Shown here one piece after another: positions 1-4,961 of a stretch of 5,263 nucleotides of DNA. Numbering within the stretch: position 1 is the stretch's first letter; each line of letters starts with the position of its first letter. Below the pieces are notes generated by a model. The model worked only from the letters and a program-made list of their open reading frames with translations, was not told the origin of the DNA and did not search any database. Made by a program: the position numbers and the translations under genes. Origin of the DNA: Ruminococcaceae bacterium UBA4306 (GTDB lineage Bacteria; Bacillota; Clostridia; Oscillospirales; Acutalibacteraceae); NCBI GenBank assembly GCA_002394725.1, contig DGUQ01000190.1, positions 1,671 to 6,933 on the forward strand, read 5' to 3'.

Positions 1-419
1 ACGGGCGCCAGACCGCACGCGCCGATGCAGCGGCAGGCTGTCAGAGAGAACTTACCGTCCATGGTGCATTCCTCAGCCTCGATGCCCAGCTCGGAAGAAA
101 GCCGGTTGAGTACGTCGCCGGAACCCTTGACGTAGCAGGCGGTACCCAGGCATACGCTGATGTTGTACTTGCCCTTGGGGGAGAGCGCAAACTGGCTGTA
201 GAAGGTGGCAACGCCGTACACCTCGTCTACGGGTACGTTCAGACCCTCCGCAATCATCTGCTGAACCTCAAGCGGCAGATAGCCGTAGATGTCCTGTGCC
301 TCCTGCAGTACGGGCATGACAGCGCCGGGATCATCCTTGTGCTTCGCGATGACGTCCTTGAGCTGCGCTTCCTGTTCCGGAGTGCCCTGGAACGGCAGGC
401 TGCTGATTTTTTTAAGCAT
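1..419 (-). CDS. nuoE: NuoE-type [2Fe-2S] NAD(P)H oxidoreductase/hydrogenase subunit, 3' end cut by window
   Basis: Thioredoxin-like [2Fe-2S] subunit of the NuoE/HndA/HydC family, which passes electrons between NAD(P)H-oxidising flavoprotein subunits and hydrogenase clusters in soluble cytoplasmic complexes. The visible 139 codons begin MLKKISSLPF. A helical N-terminal part (about residues 10-60, with the family-typical DIYGYLPLEVQQMIAEGLNV stretch) is followed by VYGVATFYSQF (about 66-76). The cluster-binding cysteines sit in CLGTAC (C-x4-C) and CIGAC (C-x3-C), as expected for this fold. The family is about 160 residues, so only the last 20-30 residues are missing at the left edge. The start is fixed by an AGGAGG at 427-432, 7 nt upstream. 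Its own promoter (539-567) and the terminator behind the PHP gene show that it begins a new transcript. In clostridia it is usually followed by a histidine kinase-like gene, nuoF and the catalytic hydrogenase; those genes lie outside the window, so that is inference. Confidence 0.93.
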   Translation of the reverse strand, partial: MLKKISSLPFQGTPEQEAQLKDVIAKHKDDPGAVMPVLQEAQDIYGYLPLEVQQMIAEGLNVPVDEVYGVATFYSQFALSPKGKYNISVCLGTACYVKGSGDVLNRLSSELGIEAEECTMDGKFSLTACRCIGACGLAP

Positions 420-426
420 CTTAATT

Positions 427-432
427 CCTCCT
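427..432 (-). promoter_or_regulatory. Ribosome binding site of nuoE
   Basis: AGGAGG on the minus strand, a full match to the anti-Shine-Dalgarno sequence, 7 nt before the ATG at 417-419. It decides the start of this gene, which is open to the window edge. Confidence 0.9.
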
Positions 433-538
433 TGATCAAATTCTGTAAGATGGGTTGAATTGTAGCGAATCATTCACATAGGTTCTTGCAAAATCACGAT
501 TCATCATCGGCAAAAAACCTACACATACTTACGCTATC

Positions 539-567
539 ATCATACCACATTCCTGTCGAATTGTCTA
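539..567 (-). promoter_or_regulatory. Sigma-A promoter for nuoE
   Basis: On the minus strand: -35 TAGACA (562-567, 5 of 6), a 17-nt spacer, and -10 TATGAT (539-544, 5 of 6) preceded by TGG at 545-547, which makes an extended -10 (TGn). The predicted start is near 532, giving a leader of about 112 nt. A 6-bp inverted repeat, GAATTG (558-563) and CAATTC (591-596), overlaps and lies upstream of the -35 and could hold a regulator site. A Rex-like half site (TTAACGCAA on the plus strand, 572-580) is too irregular to call. Confidence 0.75.
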
Positions 568-770
568 TAAATTAACGCAAATTTTTCGTGCAATTCTCGG
601 TAAAAAATGCAGGAATTCTCATGCGTTATCGGTTAGCTTCCGCTAACCTATTTGTATAGGATTCTACAGAAGATTGTTTTCCGGAAAAGGCGTAATCTAT
701 ATTTCTAAATTAGAATTATTTCTTGCAAAACACTTTACCTTTTGCAAGTTTTAAAGCAATAAAGTTATGG
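568..770. other. AT-rich non-coding stretch with short palindromes
   Basis: No credible gene on either strand. It holds several small dyads: GGTTAGC/GCTAACC at 631-648 (7 bp; the loop reads GGAA on the minus strand, a GNRA-type tetraloop); CCTAT/ATAGG at 647-660, sharing two bases with the first; TTCTAA-A-TTAGAA at 703-715; and a 9-bp hairpin at 722-748 listed separately. These could be regulator sites or remnants of repeats. Nothing here matches a riboswitch or small RNA class I can name. Confidence 0.55.
722..752 (+). other. Perfect 9-bp hairpin with a T-tract on the plus strand (terminator-like)
   Basis: CTTGCAAAA (722-730) and TTTTGCAAG (740-748) are perfect inverted repeats around a 9-nt loop, followed on the plus strand by TTTT. 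The shape suits a weak intrinsic terminator for plus-strand transcripts, but no plus-strand gene lies upstream and the stem is AT-rich. The left arm is part of an 11-mer, TTCTTGCAAAA, that recurs in the nuoE leader (483-493 and 720-730), so a protein-binding site is an alternative. Confidence 0.35.
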
Positions 771-800
771 GCAGGGCGGGGGCTTGTTCCGCCGTAATGC

Positions 801-933
801 AACGTCGCAGGGTGCTGTAGGGTACGGCGCTTGCGACGTACCGCAAGGCAGGAACGCTGTGTTCCTATCTATGGCTTTCGATCAATGAAATGCCCGTCAT
901 TCTCGGTACGTCATAAATGCCGTACCCTACGGC
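801..933. repeat. Nested inverted-repeat element (three-way-junction shape)
   Basis: An outer 12-bp stem pairs GTAGGGTACGGC (817-828) with 919-930 exactly. A 6x6 internal loop follows, then a 9-bp stem pairing GACGTACCG (835-843) with CGGTACGTC (904-912). Inside are two small hairpins: AGGAAC/GTTCCT (850-866) and AATGA/TCATT (884-901). Each outer terminus is itself a palindrome: GCTGTA-ggg-TACGGC (814-828) and GCCGTA-ccc-TACGGC (919-933). A competing 8-bp pairing, ACGTCGCA (802-809) with TGCGACGT (832-839), would disrupt the large stem. There is no open reading frame of note. It is probably a non-autonomous intergenic repeat; a structured RNA is the alternative. The 12-bp match is seen directly, the identity is inferred. 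Confidence 0.6.
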
Positions 934-1012
934 TGAATTGATGTGCTTCGCGGTGAGTGATTTAAACCGGAAAGCTATTTTAGAACGTTTCGTGTAGGAG
1001 ATGACTTTCATC

Positions 1013-1066
1013 ATGCAAAACACGGGGTGTTTCCCATTATTATTCATTTTTCAGTTCTCATTATCC
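1013..1066 (+). repeat. Degenerate one-ended copy of the heptad fold-back repeat
   Basis: The segment contains AAACAC-ggg-GTGTTT (1018-1032) followed by CCC, matching AAACAC-gga-GTGTTT-CCC of element C (2309-2326). It is followed by decayed 7-nt units ATTCATT (1042-1048), TTTCAGT (1049-1055) and TCTCATT (1056-1062), resembling the ATTCACC units of elements A and B. No matching opposite arm is visible to the left, so this looks like a remnant. Confidence 0.5.
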
Positions 1067-1070
1067 CCCT

Positions 1071-1108
1071 GCAAAAGAAACAACCGTCTTACCAATTCGC
1101 AAGACGGT
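1071..1108 (-). terminator. Intrinsic terminator of the hydrogenase-sensor operon
   Basis: Read on the minus strand, an 8-bp stem ACCGTCTT/AAGACGGT (1083-1090 with 1101-1108, loop of 10) is followed by the T-rich run TGTTTCTTTT. The stem begins at the last base of the PHP-gene stop codon, so it ends the six-gene transcript immediately after its last gene. Confidence 0.85.
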
Positions 1109-1827
1109 CATCTTTGTGTATCTAAGTATTCAATTACCGCTTCCCGTGTCAGCTCGGGGAGCTCGATGGTATTGGCGGCGTCGCGCATGTTCTCCAGATA
1201 ATGCGCGTCGGAGCAGGTGATGATGTTCAGCGTGTCGAGGATCGGGTGCTGTTTTCTCAGCTCGTCCAATTTGGAGATATCAGCCAGTTCAACGGAGAAA
1301 AACCCGCACGCGGGGTCGATCTCGCCCAGTACGGCGAGGATCGACAGCGAGTCGCGGTCGATGTGGGCAGGATAGCAAATGCCGCCGAACTCCTTCGCCT
1401 TGCGGTATGCGTCGTACATGCCGATGAACGAGCCGGGCAGGAGCAGATCCTCGATCTCTCCGATCTCCTCATCGTTTTCATTCATCCGCACCTGTCGTCC
1501 GTAGATCTCCGCCTTGTTCTTGACGTGGATGCGGTTCTCGTCGACATACTGTGAGAAGGCGAGCGCCTGATCAAGCGTGGGGAAGAGGCATACCGCGTGG
1601 ATATCCTCGCTGGTGGTCAGCTCCATGCCGGGGATGACCAGCACGCCGACCTCCTCGCCGACCTTGATTGCCGCCTCGCAGTTGAGCGAGGTGTTATGAT
1701 CGGTCAGCGCGATCACATCCAGTCCCAAGAGCTTTGCCATGTTGACGATGTTGTTGGGCGTCATGTCCATATCGCCGCACGGAGAGAGACAGGAATGCAG
1801 GTGCAGGTCGTAATAATATTTCTGCAT
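1108..1827 (-). CDS. PHP-domain metal-dependent phosphoesterase
   Basis: Protein of 239 residues with the complete PHP metal-binding signature: DLHLHS (H9, H11), TDHN (D43, H44), GMEL (E69), H77, PAH (H155) and CSDAH (D207, H209). PHP proteins of this size hydrolyse phosphoester bonds using a cluster of two or three metals; relatives include the TrpH/YciV-type nucleotide phosphatase/exoribonuclease. The real substrate cannot be told from the sequence. It has no signal peptide or membrane segment, so it should be cytoplasmic. It starts 5 nt after the stop of the second DRTGG gene; its ribosome site AAGGA (1836-1840), 8 nt before the ATG, overlaps the end of that gene. It is the last gene of the operon, with a terminator abutting its stop. 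A PHP gene beside DRTGG and hydrogenase-like genes is a recurring clostridial arrangement as far as I recall. Confidence 0.93.
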   Translation of the reverse strand: MQKYYYDLHLHSCLSPCGDMDMTPNNIVNMAKLLGLDVIALTDHNTSLNCEAAIKVGEEVGVLVIPGMELTTSEDIHAVCLFPTLDQALAFSQYVDENRIHVKNKAEIYGRQVRMNENDEEIGEIEDLLLPGSFIGMYDAYRKAKEFGGICYPAHIDRDSLSILAVLGEIDPACGFFSVELADISKLDELRKQHPILDTLNIITCSDAHYLENMRDAANTIELPELTREAVIEYLDTQR

Positions 1828-1832
1828 AAGAA

Positions 1833-2165
1833 TTATCCTTCAAGCAATTTGCTGATTTTGACGGCGAGTTGATAGGCGTTTTCTTCGGTGGTGAGGATGT
1901 TCACGCCGTGCATCTCCGCTTTTTGACGCGCGTTATCATCGAGCGCGGCATTCTCCACAAGGATGATACAGCTCACGTCCGCTAAGGTCGCCACGGCGAT
2001 ACTGTTGATGTTGCCCATGACGGTCAGCCACGCGCTGTCGCCGGGCGCTCTGCCCATGACCCAGCTGAGCAGATCGCCGATGTAGCAGTCCTTCACCTCG
2101 CGGTCAAGGTCATCCTCCACGAGGATCGTTAAATTGAGTTGATTTTTCAGTTCGTTTACAGTCAT
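1833..2165 (-). CDS. DRTGG-domain protein (second copy)
   Basis: Protein of 110 residues that looks like a stand-alone DRTGG domain, a small alpha/beta fold otherwise found next to CBS or phosphotransacetylase domains and thought to bind a ligand or mediate protein contacts. Recognisable parts are an N-terminal MTVNELKNQLNLTIL, the central GDLLSWVMGRA (the counterpart of SDMMSDVLAFV in the other copy), AWLTVMGNINSIAVATLADVS and IILVENAALD, then a C-terminal helix. There is no catalytic motif, signal peptide or membrane segment. It is only distantly similar to the copy at 4570-4917, so the operon carries two diverged paralogues at its two ends. The start is supported by AGAGG (2172-2176), 6 nt upstream. 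A repeat element (2202-2360) separates it from the gene before, so it is probably co-transcribed but not translationally coupled. Confidence 0.85.
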   Translation of the reverse strand: MTVNELKNQLNLTILVEDDLDREVKDCYIGDLLSWVMGRAPGDSAWLTVMGNINSIAVATLADVSCIILVENAALDDNARQKAEMHGVNILTTEENAYQLAVKISKLLEG

Positions 2166-2201
2166 AATGTACCTCTTATAATCGGGAGTGGGAGCTTTGA
2201 T

Positions 2202-2360
2202 AGTGAGGAGTTAGGAGTGAGGAGTTAGGAGTTAATGGTGGGCGTTGCCCACACCCATTTGTATTTATCACGGGAACTATCTGTCCGTGCTTACGTTATA
2301 TCAATTCAAAACACGGAGTGTTTCCCACAACTCCTAACTCCTAACTCCTCACTCCTCACT
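2202..2360 (-). repeat. Heptad fold-back repeat, element C (MITE-like)
   Basis: The outer arms are 33-nt inverted repeats (2202-2234 with 2328-2360) complementary at 30 of 33 positions and made of 7-nt units: GGAGTTA, GGAGTGA, GGAGTTA, GGAGTTA on the left; AACTCC, TAACTCC, TAACTCC, TCACTCC on the right. Inside are GTGGGC-gtt-GCCCAC (2238-2252), CACGG/CCGTG (2269-2289) and AAACAC-gga-GTGTTT (2309-2323). The conserved box reads TATATCAATTCA (2298-2308 area) on the plus strand, so C is inverted relative to A and B. There is no transposase gene. Decayed heptads continue in register to about 2376, into the end of the neighbouring gene. Confidence 0.85.
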
Positions 2361-2362
2361 TT

Positions 2363-2734
2363 TCATTCCTCACTGTTTTCGCGCGACTTCATATAATCCT
2401 CATAGATCTTTCTGGTATACTCGTCATGGTCGAAGCTGTCCGATGCTAAGACGAAATCCTTTTTGTTGAGCTTTTTGAGGATTTTTTCATCGTTCTTTTC
2501 AGGTGTTCCGTTCTGCTTGCGGAGCACCGCCTTTTTATATTTGGTGTATTTGATCTCGCGGATGGTGCGGAAGAACTTTTGATCGGCTTTGCCTGCGCCG
2601 GGCGTGATAACCGACTGCACCAGCGAGGTCAGGATCCCCGTGGTGATCCTTGCCGCGGCGGAGCCTGTTGATACCATCGGTACCTCACATTCAAGGTATT
2701 CCTGCTCGCGCAGGGTCAATTTGCTCTTGCTCAT
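2363..2734 (-). CDS. Hypothetical protein, 123 residues, in hydrogenase-sensor operon
   Basis: I do not recognise this family. The N-terminal 20 residues are polar (MSKSKLTLREQEYLECEVPM). Residues about 21-48 form a small-residue and hydrophobic stretch (VSTGSAAARITTGILTSLVQ, then SVITPGAG), too short and polar to be a clear membrane helix. The rest is strongly charged and lysine-rich with likely helices (FRTIREIKYTKYKKAVLRK; YTRKIYEDYMKS). There are no cysteines suited to metal clusters and no known catalytic motif. Its ATG overlaps the stop of the hydrogenase-like gene (ATGA at 2731-2734) and its own ribosome site is weak, so translation is probably coupled to that gene, suggesting a dedicated partner. 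Its last codons (NSEE) and stop lie inside decayed heptads of element C, so the repeat probably supplied its present C-terminus. That it is a real gene rests on the overlap, codon-like composition and length. Confidence 0.72.
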   Translation of the reverse strand: MSKSKLTLREQEYLECEVPMVSTGSAAARITTGILTSLVQSVITPGAGKADQKFFRTIREIKYTKYKKAVLRKQNGTPEKNDEKILKKLNKKDFVLASDSFDHDEYTRKIYEDYMKSRENSEE

Positions 2735-4002
2735 AGGTTACCTAACTGATCGTAGACAGACTGGATCTTTGCTTTGAGCTTATGGATGCAATCGGTTTCC
2801 TTGGCGTTGCCCTTGACGATATCCTCCGCCAATGCGCGGCAGGTCGGAGCGCCGCAGGAGCCGCAGTCCAGACCGGGCAGGTTCTTGCTGATCTCCTCCA
2901 TTTTCTCCATCATGTCCATTGCCTTGATGATGTCGTCCGACAGGCGGAAGCTCTCGGCGTTGAACTCCAGCTCATTTTCCCATTGCATACCGCCGAGATC
3001 CTTTGGATTCAAATGGTTGAGGGAGACGGGCAGATACTTGCGCAGATTCTGGATGCGCGCCTGTGCGACATAGGGGTTCTCGACAGCCAACACGCCGCCG
3101 ACACAGCCGCCGGAGCAGGCGTTCAGCTCGATGAAATCGACGCCGTGGATGTGCTCATCCTCCAGCTCCTCAAGGACGCGGATGACGTTCTCGATGCCGT
3201 CCGCGGCTAAGTATTTGTCACCCAGCATGGCGGCGGCTTCACCGCCCGAGGTTGCCCAGCCGACGCCGATCAAGCCCGATTGCGCGATCGGCTCCACGGT
3301 TTGCAGCTTCTCCATCTTGGAGGTCAGCTCGGGATAGATCTGTGAGATCGCGATCGCGCCGGTGACGGCGCTCTTTTCACAGCCGTTCGGATTGTTGATC
3401 TCGGTGACCTTGGCAGGGCAGGGGGTGATGAAGAACACGCCGATGTCGTCGTCGCTCAGCCCCGTGATGTCGATCACTTCACGTCGTGCCATCCTTGCGG
3501 CGACCTCCATGGGCGCCAGCAGCGGCATGACGTTGCCGCACAGCTCGGGAAAGCGGATCTTGATCAGGCGCACGATCGCCGGACATGCCGAGCTGATAAT
3601 GGGCTTTTTGAGCTTGTCGTCGCGGATCAGCTGACGTGTCGCTTCGCTCACGAGCTCCGCCGCGCGGCTGACCTCAAAGATAACGTCAAAGCCCATCGCG
3701 CGCAGACCGGTCAGCACGATGTCGATATCGTTGAGATTGTTGAACTGACCGAACAGCGCAGGCGCCGGGATGGCGATCTTGACCTTATAGGGTTGTATTT
3801 CTTCAATTGCATTGGAACGGGCGCGTTTGGCATGGTGCGGACAGATGCGGATGCACTCGCCGCAGTCGATGCACCTCTCGGAGAGGATATGCGCCTTGCC
3901 GTCGCGGATGCGGATCGCCTCGGTGGGACAACGCTTGAGGCAGTTGGTACAGCCGCAGCACAGCTCCGCGTCCAGCACGACAGAGTGGAAATAATTTTTC
4001 AT
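2731..4002 (-). CDS. Putative sensory [FeFe]-hydrogenase (HydS-like, large-subunit C-terminal domain with ferredoxin domains)
   Basis: Protein of 423 residues. Residues 15-25 and 44-54 are two CxxCxxCxxxC motifs of a 2[4Fe-4S] ferredoxin. The hydrogenase domain keeps all four H-cluster cysteines: C140 in SSACPAI (motif L1), C195 in TPCPAKVTE (L2), C296 and C300 in ELNACSGGC (L3). L1 has Ala139 where catalytic enzymes have the proton-relay Cys, L2 has Thr193 instead of Met, and L3 ends VGG rather than NGGG. Residues 380-405 (CGSCGAPTC...C) form an extra C-terminal 4Fe-4S domain. This pattern fits the slow, putatively sensory group D enzymes rather than bulk H2 producers (family knowledge). The start at 4002 has AAGGA (4009-4013) 6 nt upstream; the frame stays open to 4116, but only through repeat element B. 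A partner role with the ATP-binding protein upstream is inference. Confidence 0.9.
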   Translation of the reverse strand: MKNYFHSVVLDAELCCGCTNCLKRCPTEAIRIRDGKAHILSERCIDCGECIRICPHHAKRARSNAIEEIQPYKVKIAIPAPALFGQFNNLNDIDIVLTGLRAMGFDVIFEVSRAAELVSEATRQLIRDDKLKKPIISSACPAIVRLIKIRFPELCGNVMPLLAPMEVAARMARREVIDITGLSDDDIGVFFITPCPAKVTEINNPNGCEKSAVTGAIAISQIYPELTSKMEKLQTVEPIAQSGLIGVGWATSGGEAAAMLGDKYLAADGIENVIRVLEELEDEHIHGVDFIELNACSGGCVGGVLAVENPYVAQARIQNLRKYLPVSLNHLNPKDLGGMQWENELEFNAESFRLSDDIIKAMDMMEKMEEISKNLPGLDCGSCGAPTCRALAEDIVKGNAKETDCIHKLKAKIQSVYDQLGNL

Positions 4003-4008
4003 GATAAT

Positions 4009-4013
4009 TCCTT
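4009..4013 (-). promoter_or_regulatory. Ribosome binding site fixing the hydrogenase-like start
   Basis: AAGGA on the minus strand, 6 nt before the ATG at 4000-4002. It rules out the longer in-frame start at 4116, whose extra 38 residues would be translated repeat sequence. It lies just outside the end of element B, so the insertion left the signal intact or helped place it. Confidence 0.8.
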
Positions 4014-4016
4014 GTG

Positions 4017-4142
4017 GGTGAATGGTGAATAGTGAATGGTGAATGGTGATGGGAAACGCTGACGCGTTTTGGATTGATATAGGAATCCGGTGAGGACGGA
4101 GTCCTCCCACAACCATTCACCATTCTCCATTAGTCATTCACC
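4017..4142 (+). repeat. Heptad fold-back repeat, element B (MITE-like)
   Basis: The left arm has five 7-nt units at 4017-4051 (GGTGAAT, GGTGAAT, AGTGAAT, GGTGAAT, GGTGATG). The right arm has four at 4115-4142 (ATTCACC, ATTCTCC, ATTAGTC, ATTCACC). Inner parts are hairpin AAACGC-tgac-GCGTTT (4054-4069), the box TGGATTGATATA (4070-4081), a very short middle, and hairpin GAGGAC-gga-GTCCTC (4092-4106) followed by CCACAACC, which can pair with GGTGATGG of the left arm apart from mismatches. It fills the gap between two operon genes (stop at 4148, start at 4002), so it would be present in the mRNA. There is no transposase gene. Confidence 0.88.
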
Positions 4143-4147
4143 AATCA

Positions 4148-4573
4148 TTATTCTTTTACTTTGACAGTCAAATACAAGTCCGTGCCTTTGCCGATCTCGG
4201 TCTCGATCCTCATGTCGTCGGTGTATTTCTTGATATTGGGCAAACCCATGCCGGCTCCGAAGCCGAGGTTGCGGACATTATCGGGCGCGGTGGAAAAACC
4301 CTCCTGCATTGCCTTCTCGACGTCGGGGATGCCGGGTCCCTTGTCGGAGAGCAGTACCTCTACATGATCGGGGAAGATGTCGACGTCAACAAAGCCGCCC
4401 TCGGCGTGGATGACCATGTTGATCTCCGCCTCGTACATCGCAATCGCGACTCTGCGGATGGCGTCGGTGTTGTAGCCCAGCGCCTTGAGGCGCTTTTTGA
4501 CGGAGCCGGACGCTTCACCGGCACGGGTAAAGTCCTCTCCGCTGACTTCATAATGAAGATGGATATTGCTCAT
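4148..4573 (-). CDS. RsbW/SpoIIAB-like ATP-binding protein (anti-sigma factor type, GHKL fold)
   Basis: Protein of 141 residues forming a single GHKL ATPase domain: N box YEAEINMVIHA (about 48-58, with the E-x-x-x-N-type pair), G1 box SDKGPGIPD (about 76-84) and G2 box GFGAGMGLPNIKKY (about 103-116), ending in a final strand TDLYLTVKVKE. The size and lack of a dimerisation/phosphoacceptor or sensor domain suit serine kinase/anti-sigma proteins of the RsbW/SpoIIAB type rather than a sensor histidine kinase. No anti-sigma antagonist or sigma factor is in the window, so its target is unknown. Such proteins are common next to [FeFe]-hydrogenase-like genes in clostridia. Its ATG overlaps the previous stop (ATGA at 4570-4573) but it also has a good GGAGGT (4582-4587), 8 nt upstream. 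Element B begins 6 nt past its stop. Confidence 0.92.
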   Translation of the reverse strand: MSNIHLHYEVSGEDFTRAGEASGSVKKRLKALGYNTDAIRRVAIAMYEAEINMVIHAEGGFVDVDIFPDHVEVLLSDKGPGIPDVEKAMQEGFSTAPDNVRNLGFGAGMGLPNIKKYTDDMRIETEIGKGTDLYLTVKVKE

Positions 4574-4917
4574 ACCGCGGTACCTCCGGAAAGTCCGCCC
4601 TCATAGAGCTTGCCGCAGGCGGTAAACATTCTGTAGCGCGTCTGGATCAGGGTGATATCGCGCTGTTCGGCGAGGTCAATGATCCCCTGATCGGGCATCT
4701 TGCCGCGGACAAAGACGATGCACGCCATGTCCATCATCTCAGCGGTGCGAACGACCTGCGGATTGACCAGACCGGTCAGCAGAACGCTCTGATCCTTGAC
4801 GAACGCCAGCACGTCGCTCATCATATCGGAGCCGCAGGCGGTTTTGATTTCGGCGTCGAGGTTGCCCTCGCAGATGATCTCGCCATCTAAGATGTCAATA
4901 ATATCCTTTACTACCAT
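4570..4917 (-). CDS. DRTGG-domain protein (first gene of operon)
   Basis: Protein of 115 residues beginning MVVKDIIDILDGEIICEG, with the DRTGG-fold features AEIKTACGSDMMSDVLAFVK, LLTGLVNPQVVRTAEMMDM, ACIVFVRGKMPDQGIIDLA and a C-terminal MFTACGKLYEGGL. Stand-alone DRTGG proteins occur beside hydrogenase and nuoE genes in clostridia; the domain is presumed to bind a small ligand or partner, with no reaction known. Two cysteines in ACGS and ACGK (family-typical positions) could respond to redox or metal, which is speculation. The start at 4917 follows AAAGGATGG (4924-4932) at a normal distance; an upstream ATG at 4959 in frame lacks such a site and falls in the leader. It is first after the promoter at 5001-5029 and is coupled by a 4-nt overlap to the ATP-binding gene. 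Confidence 0.87.
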   Translation of the reverse strand: MVVKDIIDILDGEIICEGNLDAEIKTACGSDMMSDVLAFVKDQSVLLTGLVNPQVVRTAEMMDMACIVFVRGKMPDQGIIDLAEQRDITLIQTRYRMFTACGKLYEGGLSGGTAV

Positions 4918-4923
4918 GGTTTT

Positions 4924-4932
4924 CCATCCTTT
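4924..4932 (-). promoter_or_regulatory. Ribosome binding site of the first operon gene
   Basis: AAAGGATGG on the minus strand, with AGGA 9 nt before the ATG at 4915-4917. It selects this start over the in-frame ATG at 4957-4959, which has no comparable site. Confidence 0.75.
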
Positions 4933-4961
4933 CAAGATGTGTCTATTTCTGATTATCATTC

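Noticed and set aside
561..580. Rex (NADH-sensing) operator at the nuoE promoter
   Set aside because: The TTG...CAA ends are right in outline, but the halves match at only about half their positions and the spacing is 2 nt off the usual 18-nt site.
865..1047. 60-codon minus-strand open frame in the large gap
   Set aside because: It overlaps the nested inverted repeat and the decayed heptad repeat, has no recognisable domain, and lies after the terminator with no promoter.
1201..1554. Long plus-strand open frame opposite the PHP gene (similar ones opposite the hydrogenase-like gene)
   Set aside because: These are antisense shadows of GC-rich coding sequence; the minus-strand frames carry complete family motifs.
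2281..2323. Promoter inside element C for the DRTGG-PHP pair
   Set aside because: I found no -35/-10 pair with acceptable spacing on the minus strand; the TATATCAAT box alone is not enough.
2202..2360. CRISPR-like array of short repeats
   Set aside because: The units are contiguous 7-mers without spacers and are inverted at the two ends; no cas gene is present.
4003..4116. N-terminal extension of the hydrogenase-like protein by 38 residues
   Set aside because: The extension is a translation of repeat element B; a proper ribosome site sits only before the ATG at 4002.
4918..4959. Upstream start giving 14 extra residues on the first DRTGG protein
   Set aside because: No ribosome site precedes it and the extra residues fall outside the domain, while the ATG at 4917 has AAAGGATGG in place.
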